NCBI GenBank assembly: GCA_012934845.2
Contig: WNNJ02002999.1
Location: forward strand, 1-64,000
Source of the DNA: Pomphorhynchus laevis
Lineage: Eukaryota > Acanthocephala > Palaeacanthocephala > Echinorhynchida > Pomphorhynchidae
Length of the DNA stretch: 64,000 nt
Direction: 5' to 3'
In this document: positions 12,260 to 24,558 of the stretch, in pieces
Numbering within the stretch: position 1 is the stretch's first letter
Layout: every line of letters begins with the position of its first letter
Notes under the pieces: generated by a model
Seen by the model: the letters and a program-made list of their open reading frames with translations, nothing else
Databases searched by the model: none
What the model was told of the DNA's origin: nothing
Translations under genes and position numbers: made by a program

Positions 12260-13410
12260 CTACGTTATTAGTAAAATAATTGCTAAAGCTGGAAAGCTAT
12301 TCACAGAAGGTGATTTTATCGAAAAGTGTATAGTACATGATGCAAGTATTGTCTGTCCAAAAAAAGAAAAGTTTGTTTTGTAACATCAGCCTTTTTGCCA
12401 ACACTGTTGCAAAACACCCTTCTGATCTACCAAGTAACATTTTTAATCAACTTTGTGAAAAATTTAAATGTTTCAGTGTATACTCAGTTGCTATATATAA
12501 GACCACTGACATCACTGATACTTCCCAGCTCGCAGTTCGTGGTGTCGATGACAAGTTTCACATGATAGAGGAGTAAATCCAATGCATGGTCAGACAACCG
12601 CTTTAGAGATATTTCACCTGCTGTGTGATGATCTTGAAAATGCCAGTTTGTCATGGAAAAGGTTTGCTGGAATAACAACCGATGATACCCTATAAATGAC
12701 AGGGAAGAAAAATGGACTGATACAACTTGTTCAAAATAACCTGAAGTTGGAGATGAAGCTATTGCTCTGCATAGCAATATTATCTTCATCAAGCCCTTTG
12801 CAGCTTATTTATTATTAATTATTTTGTTAATTTTTTATAACTTCCAAATTAGCTTATAGACCAAGATGTGATATAAAATATTATAAAATATTATTTTTAA
12901 ATATTTTTGTGGTATACACAAAAATACATCACCTTGTTAATGCATGTTAGAAACTAAAATGTTAAAGTTTGACAATGTTATGTCAGTCCTTTTTAAATGT
13001 CAACAAAATACGAGCAAAAGGCTTGAATCACATAATGTTCATTTAGAGAGGGAATGCAGTCAGAATATGGGGATGTGATCTACTTCACCGAGGTACGTTG
13101 GCTAAGTAGAGGAAATGTTTTAATGAAATTTTTTGAGTTGATAGCAGAAGTGAAAGCCTTTGTGGAGAAAGATGGGGTCGCTTTGCCCTTGATAGGTGAT
13201 CCCACGTGTCTCATGGATTTAGATTTTTTAGTTGGCATCACACATGAGCTTAATATACTAAACAAAAAGTTACAAGGTCGGGTACAACTTGTCAGTGTTA
13301 CTTACGATAATATGAGGGCATTCTGTTCAAAACTTGTGTTGTGGAAACTCCAACTGTCTCAGACAAGCCTTTGTCACTTTAAATCATGTACGGAACTAGT
13401 AGCCGTTAGT
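12260..13410 (+). mobile_element. hAT transposase fragment (ZBED/GTF2IRD2-like type)
   Basis: At 12337-12576 the reading FKCFSVYSVAIYKTTDITD is the start of the hAT catalytic domain, with the D of SVAIDESTD replaced. A Cys-free stretch with HGQTTALEIFHLLCDDLEN follows in another frame at about 12585. After a gap of about 330 bp, 13054-13497 reads VRWLSRGNVLMKFFELIAEV, FLVGITHELNILNKKLQG and LHFKS-type residues, matching the middle of domesticated hAT-like proteins. The zinc finger and the C-terminal dimerisation block are not seen. It is a dead fragment. Confidence 0.75.
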
Positions 13411-13511
13411 CAGGGGTCGGTAACCTTTTGGTCGGTAATAGCGCCCTTTTTGCAAATATTACTTAACTATCTTGACAACTTCAACATTGCTATCTAATTT
13501 CAATACACAGG
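13411..13511 (+). mobile_element. hAT left end with terminal inverted repeat
   Basis: CAGGGGTCGGTAACC at 13411-13425 matches the hAT terminal consensus CAGGGGTCGGCAA. It has left-end orientation and sits directly after the hAT coding fragment, so it probably belongs to another, non-autonomous copy. The rest of that copy is cut off by a LINE 3' end at 13512. No matching right end was found nearby. Confidence 0.55.
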
Positions 13512-14397
13512 ACCCATTTGCGGGTAACCAATTTACTTGTAATTGCTTTATAATAAACTATTAATTATTAAAAAAATTAATTTACACCAGAGTGAGCAAA
13601 AGCTCGTTACAAGGTGAGTCACAATAGTCACAAAGTTAAAATAATAAAAATGAAAAAATATCATGTAATTGTTGTCACAAAGTTCTTCAGTTGTCGTTTG
13701 AATGCAGTTTTTGATGTACATGTTACTATGTGAGCAGGTAGATTGTTCCATACAGTGCGCACCCTATCTGGTAAACCTCTGCGTACATCTCTGATGTGCG
13801 GTTTTGCCATGATGTGAATGCCGTGACCTCTGAGTGTTGATTCCTTGCGGATAGGGAAGACATATGTCAAAGGATGATTACGACGGTTTACGGCTGCCCA
13901 TGTCATCATCAAGTCTGATATATATAGAGACTTTTCTATTGATGTTAACGCCTAGCAAGTGAATTCTACTTTCAAATGGTAAGCATCTTATCGAGGGAAC
14001 CAAATGCGTTGCTTTGCGAAGCACCTTTTCATTATTCGTATGATCAGTTTTTGATTGAGGATGCATGGGTTGCGATGCATATAACACGTGACTCAGAATC
14101 AACGATTCGTAAAGTGGTTTAAATGACGGAATGTCGACTCTGCGAATAGTTCCGCGTAGCATGGCAAGAATTTGTGAGCACTTAGTTTTGACTGCAGTGG
14201 AGTTGATATTTGTTTTTAGGTCATCTGTTATTATTACACCTAGGTCTTTGTAAAAGTTGACCACGTTTATTTGCATTTCGCTTACTTCATACTTTACAAT
14301 ATGTCGCCTGCGTCCAATGTGCATATAAGCACATTTTTCTGAGTTTATAGTTAGATTCATTGCACCTGCCTGTTCTATGCAGTTTTCAGCATAAAGT
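13512..14397 (-). mobile_element. CR1-like LINE, 5'-truncated 3' fragment
   Basis: Minus-strand C-terminal third of a CR1-like reverse transcriptase. At 13878-14360 are MNLTINSEKCAYMHIG, FYKDLGVIITDDL, YESLILSHVLYASQP and KVLRKATHLVPSIR. The last part at 13661-13912 has PDRVRTVWNNLPAHIV. The element ends with the CCCGCAAATGGG hairpin tail (13512-13529, minus orientation) shared by all CR1-like copies here. It is truncated at its 5' side at about 14397, against the 3' end of the next LINE. Confidence 0.85.
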
Positions 14398-14447
14398 CAG
14401 ACTTTATGAAGATGTTTATATTATTATTGTATAATATAGATAATATT

Positions 14448-14484
14448 TATGTTTTGAGCTATGGATCAGATAGCTCAAAACATA
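14448..14484 (-). other. Perfect 15-bp hairpin in LINE 3' UTR
   Basis: TATGTTTTGAGCTAT (14448-14462) and its exact reverse complement (14470-14484) flank a 7-nt loop. It lies about 35 bp past the stop codon of the minus-strand LINE. A 3'-end stem-loop is a common recognition feature for LINE reverse transcriptases, so that is the likeliest role. Confidence 0.7.
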
Positions 14485-15330
14485 AAAAAGAGAAAAGAGA
14501 GAAAAAAGGTGAAACTGTCATTGTCGTGATTCAATAATTGCCTTGAATTTCTGGACTAAATCGCTGTCGATTGTCGATGCATGAAGATTGTTCCATAGGT
14601 CAGCAATGCGATCGCTTATCGTAACACAATTTGTTCTGGGACGGAGCCTGAACTTTATCATAAGTCTGTGGCCTCGTAGTCGACCCGGTGGATGAATTGT
14701 AAACAGAAACTTCGAAACATGTTCAGGTATAGACAGTGGCCGCCATACATACACTAGGTCAGCGTCAGACAGCGAACGTTCAACAGTGTGGACATTCAAT
14801 AATTCCAGTCTCTGGGTATAGTTGACACCACGCACTGCGGACACAAGATGGGTTGCTTGTCGTAATATCCGTTCGTATATTTCCAATTTGCCACGGAGCT
14901 GTGGGTGTATTGCAGGGGACGCATATAACATATGCGATTTTATAAGGGCAGAGTAGGCAATGCGAAAACTAACTGAATCGAGTTGACCAAACGAGCGTCT
15001 TAACATGTCTAGTATACGTCGACATTTGGATGCGATATACTGGACGTGGACTCGTGTCTTCATATCTTCACTTACGATAAAGCCCAGATCACTGAAACAT
15101 GAAACCTTTTCGATGTTTAAATCTTCTTATCGCATATGTCCCTACGATTTTTATGGGACCCATGTGCATATGTATACACTTATTAGGATTCAAAACAAAT
15201 CCCTTTGCACGACACCATTTGGTGATTAAGTCTACGTCGCGTTGCAACTCATTTACATCGTACATGCTTTGTATTGGACGCCAAATCTTTAAATCATCGG
15301 CATATAGAGCGCACTCACTGGATATGACGT

Positions 15331-15371
15331 CAATTATATATATAATTATATATATAATTATATATATATAG
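15331..15371. repeat. TA-rich short tandem repeat inside LINE RT
   Basis: Three imperfect units of about 12-14 bp built from taattatata. They keep the RT frame open, adding an IIIYIII-type insertion between the GVSQ and LYADD motifs. Confidence 0.8.
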
Positions 15372-18300
15372 AAAAGCATCGGACTCAGAACGAGGCATTG
15401 TGATACACCACAGGTGATTGCTGACCACTTAGATATACAACCTTTAATGTGCACGGCAAATTAACGATCAGTTAATGATGACTGAATCTAAGTTTTAACG
15501 CGATCACCAATCCCACAAAACGATAGTTAATTGATAAGAATACGGTGTAAGACCCTATCAAAAGCCTCTGATAAATCGAAGAAGAGCGTGTCCACTCCCG
15601 TTCCTTCTTGCACCGCATTCGACTAACTATTCCGGGAGAATACAAGGTTAGTTACCGTAGAACGGTGAAGTCTGAAACCGTGCAGGCCATCGTTGAAGAT
15701 GTTATTGTCTTCTAGATGTGAACTTACTGTACGAAACAGAATCATCTCCCTTACTTTGCACGCAATAGAAGTTAGACTTATGGGACGATAATTGTTAGTA
15801 TGACTGCGACCACCCTTTTTGAACACCTGGCAGATTATAGACCTTTTCCAGTCATCCGGTAAACTTCCAGAGTATATAAAACTCTGGAATATAGCACATA
15901 GCGGACTTGCCAACACTGTAGCCAGTTCGCGGAAAAGTATAGATGGAAGGCCATCCGATCCGGAAACGCGGGAACGTGGAAGCTTGAGTAGCTCTGTACG
16001 GACGTCCTCTTTGCTAACAAATGTCATTAAGACATGATTGAATGAATCTGGGAATGTAATGGGACAAATAGTCGTAATCCAACTTCGCTTCTTGAATTGC
16101 AAAATGAGAGGAAAAGAGCTCTGCAACTTCGATAGGGTCAACAATTAAATCACCCGCGTTGTTCACAATGTTGTAAAATTTATCTGATGCAGTATTACGG
16201 CGCAGTATGTGATTGAATAACTGCCCAGGGTTTGAGGATGCAGCCCGACATATGTTAGAAATGAAATTCTTCCTCTTCAGTATCTTAATATAAGTTACCT
16301 TGTTTCTCAATAATCGGTATTTATCAAAGGATAGCCTACCATCTTTGTACGGAGAAAATGAGATATCCCGTGATCTGATTGCATCCTTAATTTCACAGTC
16401 AAACCAAATTGGAATACGGATGCTCGTTTTCTTATGTTGAATTGGTGAGAAGAATGTCAATAACTCAATCAGAGTACGTTTGAGATGGTTCCATCCATGG
16501 TTAGTACCATTGATAAAAGGATTGGGCCATGCTACCGTACTGAGTATACGTTCCATACTGAGAAAGTTAGCCTTCATTGGATTGACTTGTGGAACTGTTT
16601 TGATTGAAGAGGGCATTTGAGCGAAACTACAATATCAATCATGCGATGGTCACTAGAACTGATTTGTGGATCATAATTAATCCGGTCAATGATAGAGGCA
16701 TCAACCGATAGGCATATATTAAGTAGAGACGCACTATGTACACAAGCGCGTGTGAATTCGTGAATGTGCTGATTAAGCTTTATGTCATTAATATCGTCGA
16801 GAAGATTTGCTGATTCAGGGTCACAACCAGGTAGAGGCACGAAGTTTATCCAATCAACGTGGGGCATATTGAAATCAACAAGAACTATCACTGATGGCTT
16901 AGTTCTTAAATGTTTTCGCAATGAGTTACAGATAGACACTGTGGATGAACGAGGTGATCGATATAATAAGCCCATAATGAAATGACGATTATCTGTCGCG
17001 GTTAGCTTGACCCAAATTTACTCATTTAGGGACACCTCGTTAGCACATGCATCGATTAGTCTTACCGACAAAGAATCTCGCGCAAAGATGATGAATCCAC
17101 CACCTCTTAAAGATAACCGATTTATACGAACAAGAGATTATCCATCTACACTAATTTCATCATCACATATTTTTGGATTAAGCCAGGTTTCCGTGAGTGC
17201 TATAATATCCGCATGTTTTTGGTTGACAACAAAGGTAAGTTCGGATAACTTAGTTGATATACTAAGTATATTTGTATATAAGAGCCGCAAGTTAGGTATA
17301 TGGTAGTCTTGTTGATCATAAATAGGTGGGTTACGAGATTGAAAATCTTCCGAATGACCGCGATCCCGAAAATTGAGTGAACTCTGGTCCTGTAGCGAGT
17401 TTGATGCGGAGCAACGCAAGGTGACATGGTCTACTTGCTGCACAAGAACAAGAGGCGGCCAGTGAACCCGATCATGCCGCCGCATTCCTATAAAATGGTG
17501 AATAGTCAGGTTTGTTTCGCCTGCTACAGTCCGCCTATGAAGTTCTTGCATTGCAGTTTTGAGTTTCTCTCTATCTTGAGGATCGAGGTCCCGTAAAAAT
17601 CCAATGTCTGATCCACGCAGACGGTATGCGTGTCTGAAGAGTGATTTTGCTGACTCATGAGTATTTAATATCACCTTAAGCAAACGAGGTCTCAAGCTAC
17701 CCGGTACACTCTTTCCAAGACGAAATAGCGATAAAACCCTCAAAGAGCTCACCTCATTCTGATCGCAATCCGATAAAACATGACAAAATGGAACGAACCT
17801 TATTGAAATCGTCATTCATGCGATGCTGATAATTCGCAGATTATGACTCCTTAACATTCGCAAAAATAACTGCTTGATCTGGACCACTGTTTGTGTCCAC
17901 ATTTGAGCGAACTGCGTGATAGCCACCTGAGAAATTATTCGGCGTTGCAGCTCGAGGGCGAATATTTGCTCGGTTTAGGTTGATTGAATCGACATTTAAA
18001 TGTAACTGTGGAATTGAGTGTTCCAACTCTATTGGAGTGATAATCTACGACCAAGCAGTCAGACAAATTGTTGGTTGGTGCAGACTCGTTAAGATTGTTC
18101 GTTGATGAGGACTCGCGGAAATTATGTGCTGGTAGGGAATCGTGAACATCATTTGTTGATGAAGACATGCTTGAGAACCCAGGAGAAACTGGCAATTGAG
18201 AGTTAACGTTGGAACTGACTACGTTTATGTAGCTTCTTAGATCTAAGGTGTCTGAGTTGATACGTTGAAAATGAGTAGTTGCAAGTGACATTTCTGCACA

Positions 18301-18600
18301 TGGTGACTTGTCTATCTCTTCGGAATTAGATGAGCCAGACGATCTGCAACTTACTCGAGTCTTAAGCTCATTGAAAAGCTTGGCTGAACAATAGCCACAG
18401 ATGAAATCCGCTTTGTTGAACTTTTTGATGAAGCTATCGGTCGCTGACACATGTCCAAATGTCGCAATTCGTGTTGGAGCACTTAATTTGGTGGGATTTA
18501 TAAGACTCCTGAGTAGTCTGAACATTTGTATCTCCAGTCGTTCTATTGAGCTGCTTCCGCTTTTTCCCAGTCATATCGGCGAATTTGTAAGTAGTTAAAA

Positions 18601-19123
18601 TTGCAAGTAATTAGTAATATGATAAGTTTGATTTACATAACAGCTTAACACATTGGGAAAATAATTTCTGAATTAGGGGATATGTTTTTGTTGTGTTTGA
18701 ACGCGGAAAATTATTATAAAAATAATTAAAATGCAATATTTTTAATGAAACTATAAATAATTTTATGTCATATTCATGCAGAAAACGAATTATTTTATAA
18801 AGTTCTGTTTAACATTTAAAACATTTCTTATTAAACATTTGTTTGTTTATTTGTAACTATTTGAAATCGTTTGTTTATTTGTTTACTTTTATAAGCAATG
18901 CTTTTATTAGTTTTTACTAATAAAAAATTACGTCTAATCGACAACCTCACGACAACCTCGCGACAACCTCACGACAACCTCACGCGCTAATTTACAATTT
19001 GAAGTATAATCGCTGTAAGAAGACCGTTGTATTCAATAAAAACAAGTTAATATATACAATCAAAACACTCTATCGGCATTCAGCACAACAACTAAAATCT
19101 AAACAACTACACTGATAATATTT
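18601..19123. other. AT-rich spacer and 5' region of REL-type LINE
   Basis: No coding signal. Four tandem copies of the 11-mer CGACAACCTCA lie at 18939-18982, about 140 bp before the start of the LINE on the plus strand. They may belong to its 5' UTR. Direct repeats of tttgtttattt occur near 18840-18885. Confidence 0.6.
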
Positions 19124-22100
19124 ATGGTGCGAGGCAAACCGTCAAGCCAGCCTCTGTGTTGTACATGCAATGGACCGGCTGCAGTTTGCAAAGGATGTAA
19201 ATGCACAAAAGCAGGACGTTCATGCATTAACTGCAGAGCAACAAATTGTCGCATCAAGCATAACCTGGCACCGCCTAAACTTTCACATGAATCAGTGCTT
19301 GGCGAAAACATCAATCCATATTTGGCACACAAATTCCTTGAAACCGAGCGCGAGTAACCAGGATATTTTGACGGTCCCGCAGGGACTCTCAAATCTCGAA
19401 CAATGTCACAGCATTGAGCTAGCCCAGAATCAACGATCCCACCAATGTGAACCCGTAAATGCAGCCAGATCAACATCCATTGATCATATTGATACATCCT
19501 ACAACATTCAACAACTTAACCCCCAAGGATGTTCACACATCGCTCAGCAAACGGCTTTGGGTATCGACGATATATACAACAAGGTCATTCAATGGACACC
19601 AAATCTCTTTGCTCTCCCTGCGTGCACGGCCAGTCACAAATTTGTAGCTATTCTGGCGTCACTGTACTCACAAGCAACTGTTGAGCGCGATCACGATACT
19701 CCCTGTCTAATGAAGGCCGTCGTATTTCCTCAGCTGATCTTACAGCGCATCCAATCGGTAAAAGTTTCGTACATCCGAAAAGTATTAGAAAGACGTCTGA
19801 AATTCTGGAACGAAAAACAATACAGTATTCTATACAGCGAGGCTCACTACTACCAATGCCAATTGACTAGTAGACGCTCACTTCAGCCCAAGGATTGGAT
19901 TAACCGCTACCAACAACTTCTCACAGCAGGAAAAGTTACGGCGTCCACATCTGTCTTGGAGGAAAAATCGTCAGCAGCAGTACTACGTCCGGATGAAGTC
20001 GTGAACGGTAGATCAGTCAAATCACAACTTCAAGATCTTCACCCACTTGCGAAAACTCCCCCTAAAGAAGCATTACTTGCATCCTTTCACCCTAATTCAA
20101 AAGTACATCACTCATGTCGTTTTGACACAATCCACAAAAATAGTATTATTACAGCTAGTGGACGCACAAAAGGTGGCACTGGGCCGTCTGGCATCGACTC
20201 AGCTTCCTGGCGCAATATACTAACCCGCTTCGGAGCTCAGTCTCAGATGTTAGCACAATCTTTAGCACGATTTGCAGTTTGGATTTCCACTGAAAAGGTA
20301 CCAGCAAAATCTCTGGAATGTTTTACGAGCTGCCGATTGATCGCTTTAAAAAAGAGCAACGGTGGTATCCGACCAATGGGCGTGTGTGACACCGCCAGGA
20401 GAATAATTTCGAAGACAATTTTAGTACTCGTCAAAGAAGACATACAAGCCGTCGCTGGAAATCTTTAAACCGCGGCCGGACAACGGAGCGGTGCCGAATA
20501 TGCTGTGCATAAACTGCGATCGCTGTACAGAGCAAACACCGACGCGTGTCTCGTTTCCATCGATGCCTCAAATGCATTCAATTCCGTCAATAGGCAAGCC
20601 GCTCTCCATAACCTTAAATTTATATGCCCATCTTTTTCGTGCGTTATACATAATCTGTACCAGAAGCCTTCAGTTTTTGCACTCGGTAGCGACAACTTGC
20701 TTTCCGAGGAGGGTTTTACGCAGGGCGACCCATTCGCTATGCCATGCTTTTCCCTAGCCTCTTTGCCGCTAATAGACAAAATTCGACGGACCGTCTCAGG
20801 TGTGCATCAAGTTTGGTTTGCCGTCGACGCGAATTTTGTTGGTTGCCCAAGCAAAATCAAAGAAGTATGGGAAGTTCTTTCAACATACGGCCCAAAGTAC
20901 GGTTATTTCGTCAACCCGAGCAAGTCGCAAATACTATCGCACCATCGCCTACATGCTGACCAGCTACCGTCACCAGACACAAAGATATTTTATGACGAAA
21001 TGAGGGTGCTTGGATCTGCAGTCGGTACACCCGAATATGAAGCAGCGGAACTCAGCAAACGTGTGGATACATGGGCAACATTACTAAGCCGTCTAGACGA
21101 GGTCGCAAAAATCCAATGCAGGACTTACACACGCCATACAAGCAAAATGGATTTATACCACAAGAACAATAAAGTGCGACAATGCTCTTTTAAATGGCAT
21201 ATCCGAGCAATTGAATATAGAGCTCCTGAGCATCATAACAGGATTGCCAATCGAAAATGGATGGGAAACCAGCGTGACATCCCTCTAGGTATGGGTGGTC
21301 TAGGAGTTCACAACCCCACCCTAACCGCTTGTTCAAACTACGATCTCTCACAATTAATTAGCAACACCTACGAATTGGGAATTACCGGACAGGCTTTGCG
21401 CGACATGCAATTAAAACAAATCAAATAGCTAGCGACATGTCATGATAATATACAAAACAAACAGTTGTCAGATGCCCATCTCATAATGGATATAGTTGCC
21501 CAGACCGCAACCAAACATGCTCGAAGAGAAGGCGCATCATCGTAGCTAAGCGCCCTGCCCCTAAAAACTGAAAAATTCTACCTGTCTCCAAGGGAGTTCA
21601 GAGACGCTATCTCAGCACGGTATGGACAAACCTCGTCAGACCTGATCAGCAGAGCATGTCCATGTTGCGAACAGCTGTTGCTGGGGCACAGACTTTCATG
21701 TCCAAAAGGTGGATTGCCATCTATTCGGCATGAATCCGTCCAGGACGAAATTGCCAAGGAATTGACGTCAATCGGTCGTGACGTTGAGGTTAAACCAGTG
21801 ATGCAACCTGTTCCAGACAACTTACATCTCAAAACGGCAACAACATGTCGTGATTATGGTGCCCGACTTGATATATCCTGCCTTGGCTTAGGAAACGAGC
21901 GATTCGAGCGGACGTTCTTCGACGTCAACGTATTTAATATTTTTGCTCAGTCGTACGTCAGCCGGCCAGTCGATCCAGCATTTGACTACAATGTGTCGCG
22001 AAAAAATGCCAAATATCTAGAAAGGGTGACGAAAGTAGAGCACGGTAAATTCATTCCGCTGATATTTTCTTCGTCAGGTGGTATGGGAAAGGAGTCACAC

Positions 22101-22257
22101 GCAATTAAACAATTCGCGAACCAAAGCGCCCGAACAACCGTGAATACTTGTGGTGAACTCGGCAAAAACAATCATTTGGCGCGACGAAGAAGGTGGCGAA
22201 CTTTGCCAATTGCAATAATTATATAAATATAAACAAATGACCGCTCAATCGTCTAGT
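19124..22257 (+). mobile_element. REL-type LINE copy 1: Cys-rich N-terminus, RT, C-terminal nuclease
   Basis: Starts at ATGGTGCGAGGC with a Cys-rich N-terminal module (CCTCNGPAAVCKGCKC, then CINCRATNC). RT is read from about 20160 (GTGPSGIDSASWR, LIALKKSNGGIRPMGVCDT, TQGDPFAM). The catalytic YADD position reads FAVD (near 20820), so this copy is dead. The GYFVNPSK and GGLGVHNP motifs follow. The C-terminal part (21640-22226) has a CCEQ...H...C knuckle, then RHESVQDEIAKEL, ARLDIS and ERTFFDVNVFN, the layout of a PD-(D/E)xK restriction-like endonuclease. About four breaks are visible. The exact clade is not assigned. Related copies lie at 39.5, 42.8, 24.6 and 33.5 kb. Confidence 0.8.
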
Positions 22258-24090
22258 GGGCCCATTTGCGGGAACCCCTTTTTTGTAAATTTATTAAATA
22301 AATTATTATCATAAAAATTATTATTATTAAATACAACAGCAGCAAAAGAGCGTAGAGCTCGTACAGGCTGCGTACAGGGTAAAAAAACAAATATCAATTA
22401 AAATCAGATTGTTCTAAGTTAGTAAATTTTTCAGACTTCTCTTGAAGGACAAAATACTGGAGGCCGAAACCACTTGACTTAATAGCTTATTCCAGCTTTT
22501 CCACGTTCGGTTGACAATTGTGTTAAATCTTCTTCGTGGACGAATGTGGGTCTTTAACGTGAGGTGATGTCCCCTCAATCTGTTTGAATTTCGAAGTTCG
22601 AACAGTTTACGACAAACGTGTTCCCTCTGCCCTTTTTGAACATTAAGCGTTGTCCACACAAACATCAAATCAGATGACTTTAAAGATTTCTTCACTGTGG
22701 TCACACCAAGTGCGTGGAGACGAAAAATGAATGAGAGCTTGCGTTTGGCTGGGTACAAGATGTGTGGCCTTGCGTAATATGGATTCGTACAGGTTCATCT
22801 CTGTCGTAGTTTGAGGGTGGCAGGCAGGTGAAGCGTATCTCATTAAAGATAAGACATAAGCATTGTAAATTAACTTAAAACTGGATGCGTCAAGCTGGCC
22901 TATGGTCCTTCTAATAAGTCCTAAAATTCGACGACATTTAGCAACTCTGTGACTGGTATAAGGGATGGTCGATAAGCTTCTATTTACGATCACTCCAAGG
23001 TCTTGAAATTGGGGAACTGTTTCAATTTCTTTTCCGTCAATGGTATATGACGAATTGATGTGTAGGTGTCCGATGCGCATATGTTTTGACTTATCGGGGT
23101 TTAATACCAGTCCCCGTTGATTACACCATACCTTAATATTATCAATGTCTCTCTGGAGTATCATTGGATCTCGGCTATCGATTATTGGTCGTTAAATTTT
23201 CTAAGTCGTCGGCATATAAACCACATGGACTCGAAATAGCTGTAGTAAGCTCGTTGATGTAAATAATGAAGAGCAATGGACTGAGTACCGATCCTTGAGG
23301 AACACCGCGTCTAAGAGTTCTTGTCTTTGACATATGTTTATTGACCAACACAGTAATCTTCCGATTTCTAAGGAAGGAGTTAGTCCAATTTAGGAGGGTT
23401 CCTCTGATGCCGTACTGTTCCAGCGTAATAAGGAGGACATCATAGTAATCTTCCGATTACTATGATTACTACAACACAGTAATCTTCCGATTTATAAGGA
23501 AGAAGTTAATCCAATTTAGGAGGGTTCCTCTGATGCCGTACTGTTCCAGCGTAATAAGGAGGACATCATAGTAATCTTCCGATTACTATGATTACTACAA
23601 CACAGTAATCTTCCGATTTCTAAGGAAGAAGTTAGTCCAATTTAGGAGGGTTCCTCTGATGCCGTACTGTTCCAGCTTAATAAGGAGGACATCATAGTAT
23701 ATCCGATCAAATGCTTTGCTGAGGTCGAAAAACAAAACATCAACACTAACTCCAGCCTCGGCATATCTGGTCCAATCACTTCTCGCAAATACGAGGTTTG
23801 TGACAGTAGATCTTCCTGGGCTGAAACCATGCTGGCTTTCGCAGAGTACTTGGTTCCTTTCTAGGTGCCCGATGATTCGTTTAAAAAGCAGTTTCTCTAG
23901 CACTTTACAAGCAACGCAGGTAAGGCTTATTGACCGATAGTTGCTTGCTAGATTACGGTCTTTTTTTTGTAGAGAGGTCTTTTTATGGTGTGTAAAGGTT
24001 CATATATTACTGGTGCAGATTTCCGAAGAAGAATTGGAGGAATATTGTCTGGTCCTGCCGCAATTGATCGAGGTAGCTTTAGATTGATCG
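22258..24090 (-). mobile_element. CR1-like LINE, 5'-truncated, with internal triplication
   Basis: On the minus strand, RT from about 24085 (PRSIAAGPDNIPPILLRKSA) through 23595-23903 (LFKRIIGHLERNQVLCESQHG, LFFDLSKAFDRIYYD), the WCNQRGLVLNPDK region at 22670-23164, and the C-terminus at 22414-22758. The 3' end is the CCCGCAAATGGG tail at 22258-22276. Within the RT a 126-bp unit is repeated. The copy lies tail to tail with REL-type LINE copy 1. Confidence 0.85.
23346..23700. repeat. 126-bp tandem triplication inside a LINE RT
   Basis: Units start near 23346, 23472 and 23598. At each junction there is an added short palindrome, GTAATC/GATTAC around CTTCC, which the flanking LINE sequence lacks. 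The unit length is a multiple of three, but the added palindromes do not belong to the RT. Confidence 0.85.
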
Positions 24091-24558
24091 ATGTCATCAC
24101 GATTTTTGTTTCTTCACTTGATAGGAATGTATGCGCTTGTACACCGGTTAGACGGCTATCGGAGTGGTTCGATCACATTACGTACATCGATTTTGAGAGG
24201 TCACAGCAAAACTGTCTATAAAACAAGGCATGGTAGGTATCCAAAACGCTGGAGACTGTCGCGCAGGGTACTTAATATGTGGAATTATCTACCTGAGGAA
24301 ATTGCTTCCGCCCGGAATCTGCATTTCAAAAAATTATTAAAGACATTGCTCATCAAGAAGATGAGAAACTATCCATGGACATATTTGCAGTGATTTGTTT
24401 CTTTTGCTTGATGACTTCTTTTTCTTCGTTTCTTATTTTTAGTTTTATTTTTTTTAAACTGCGATCAGGCAAAATAGACTTATGGCTAAGCCTTTTTTAA
24501 TAACTTTTTTTATTATAATAAATATTATTACATTAATATAGGTTCCCGCAAATGGGTC
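24091..24558 (+). mobile_element. CR1-like LINE 3' fragment, plus strand
   Basis: C-terminal RT end (24091-24393: MYALVHRLDGYRS, LSRRVLNMWNYLPEEIASAR) with a 3' UTR ending in GGTTCCCGCAAATGGG at 24541-24556. It abuts the minus-strand CR1 copy head to head at about 24090 and is tail to tail with a REL-type fragment on its right. Confidence 0.85.

Larger units (their letters stand above)
14398..18600 (-). mobile_element. CR1-like LINE, nearly full length, minus strand
   Basis: On the minus strand from right to left: an N-terminal zinc-finger-like protein (17935-18525, DFICGYCSAKLF) and a linker protein (17138-17815) with PRLLKVILNTHESAKSLFRH and LKTAMQELHRRTVAGETNL. Endonuclease spans 16574-17250 (HADIIALTETWL, MGLLYRSPRS, VLVDFNMPHVDW, SSDHRMIDIVV). 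RT spans about 15089-16616 (GSDGLPSILFREL, VFKKGGRSHTNNYRPISLTS, LYADDLKIW). The C-terminal domain at 14518-15063 has RIADLWNNLHAS. Roughly six frame breaks are visible. The RT carries an in-frame TA-rich expansion at 15331-15371. The 3' UTR has a 15-bp hairpin instead of the CCCGCAAATGGG tail. Confidence 0.88.
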
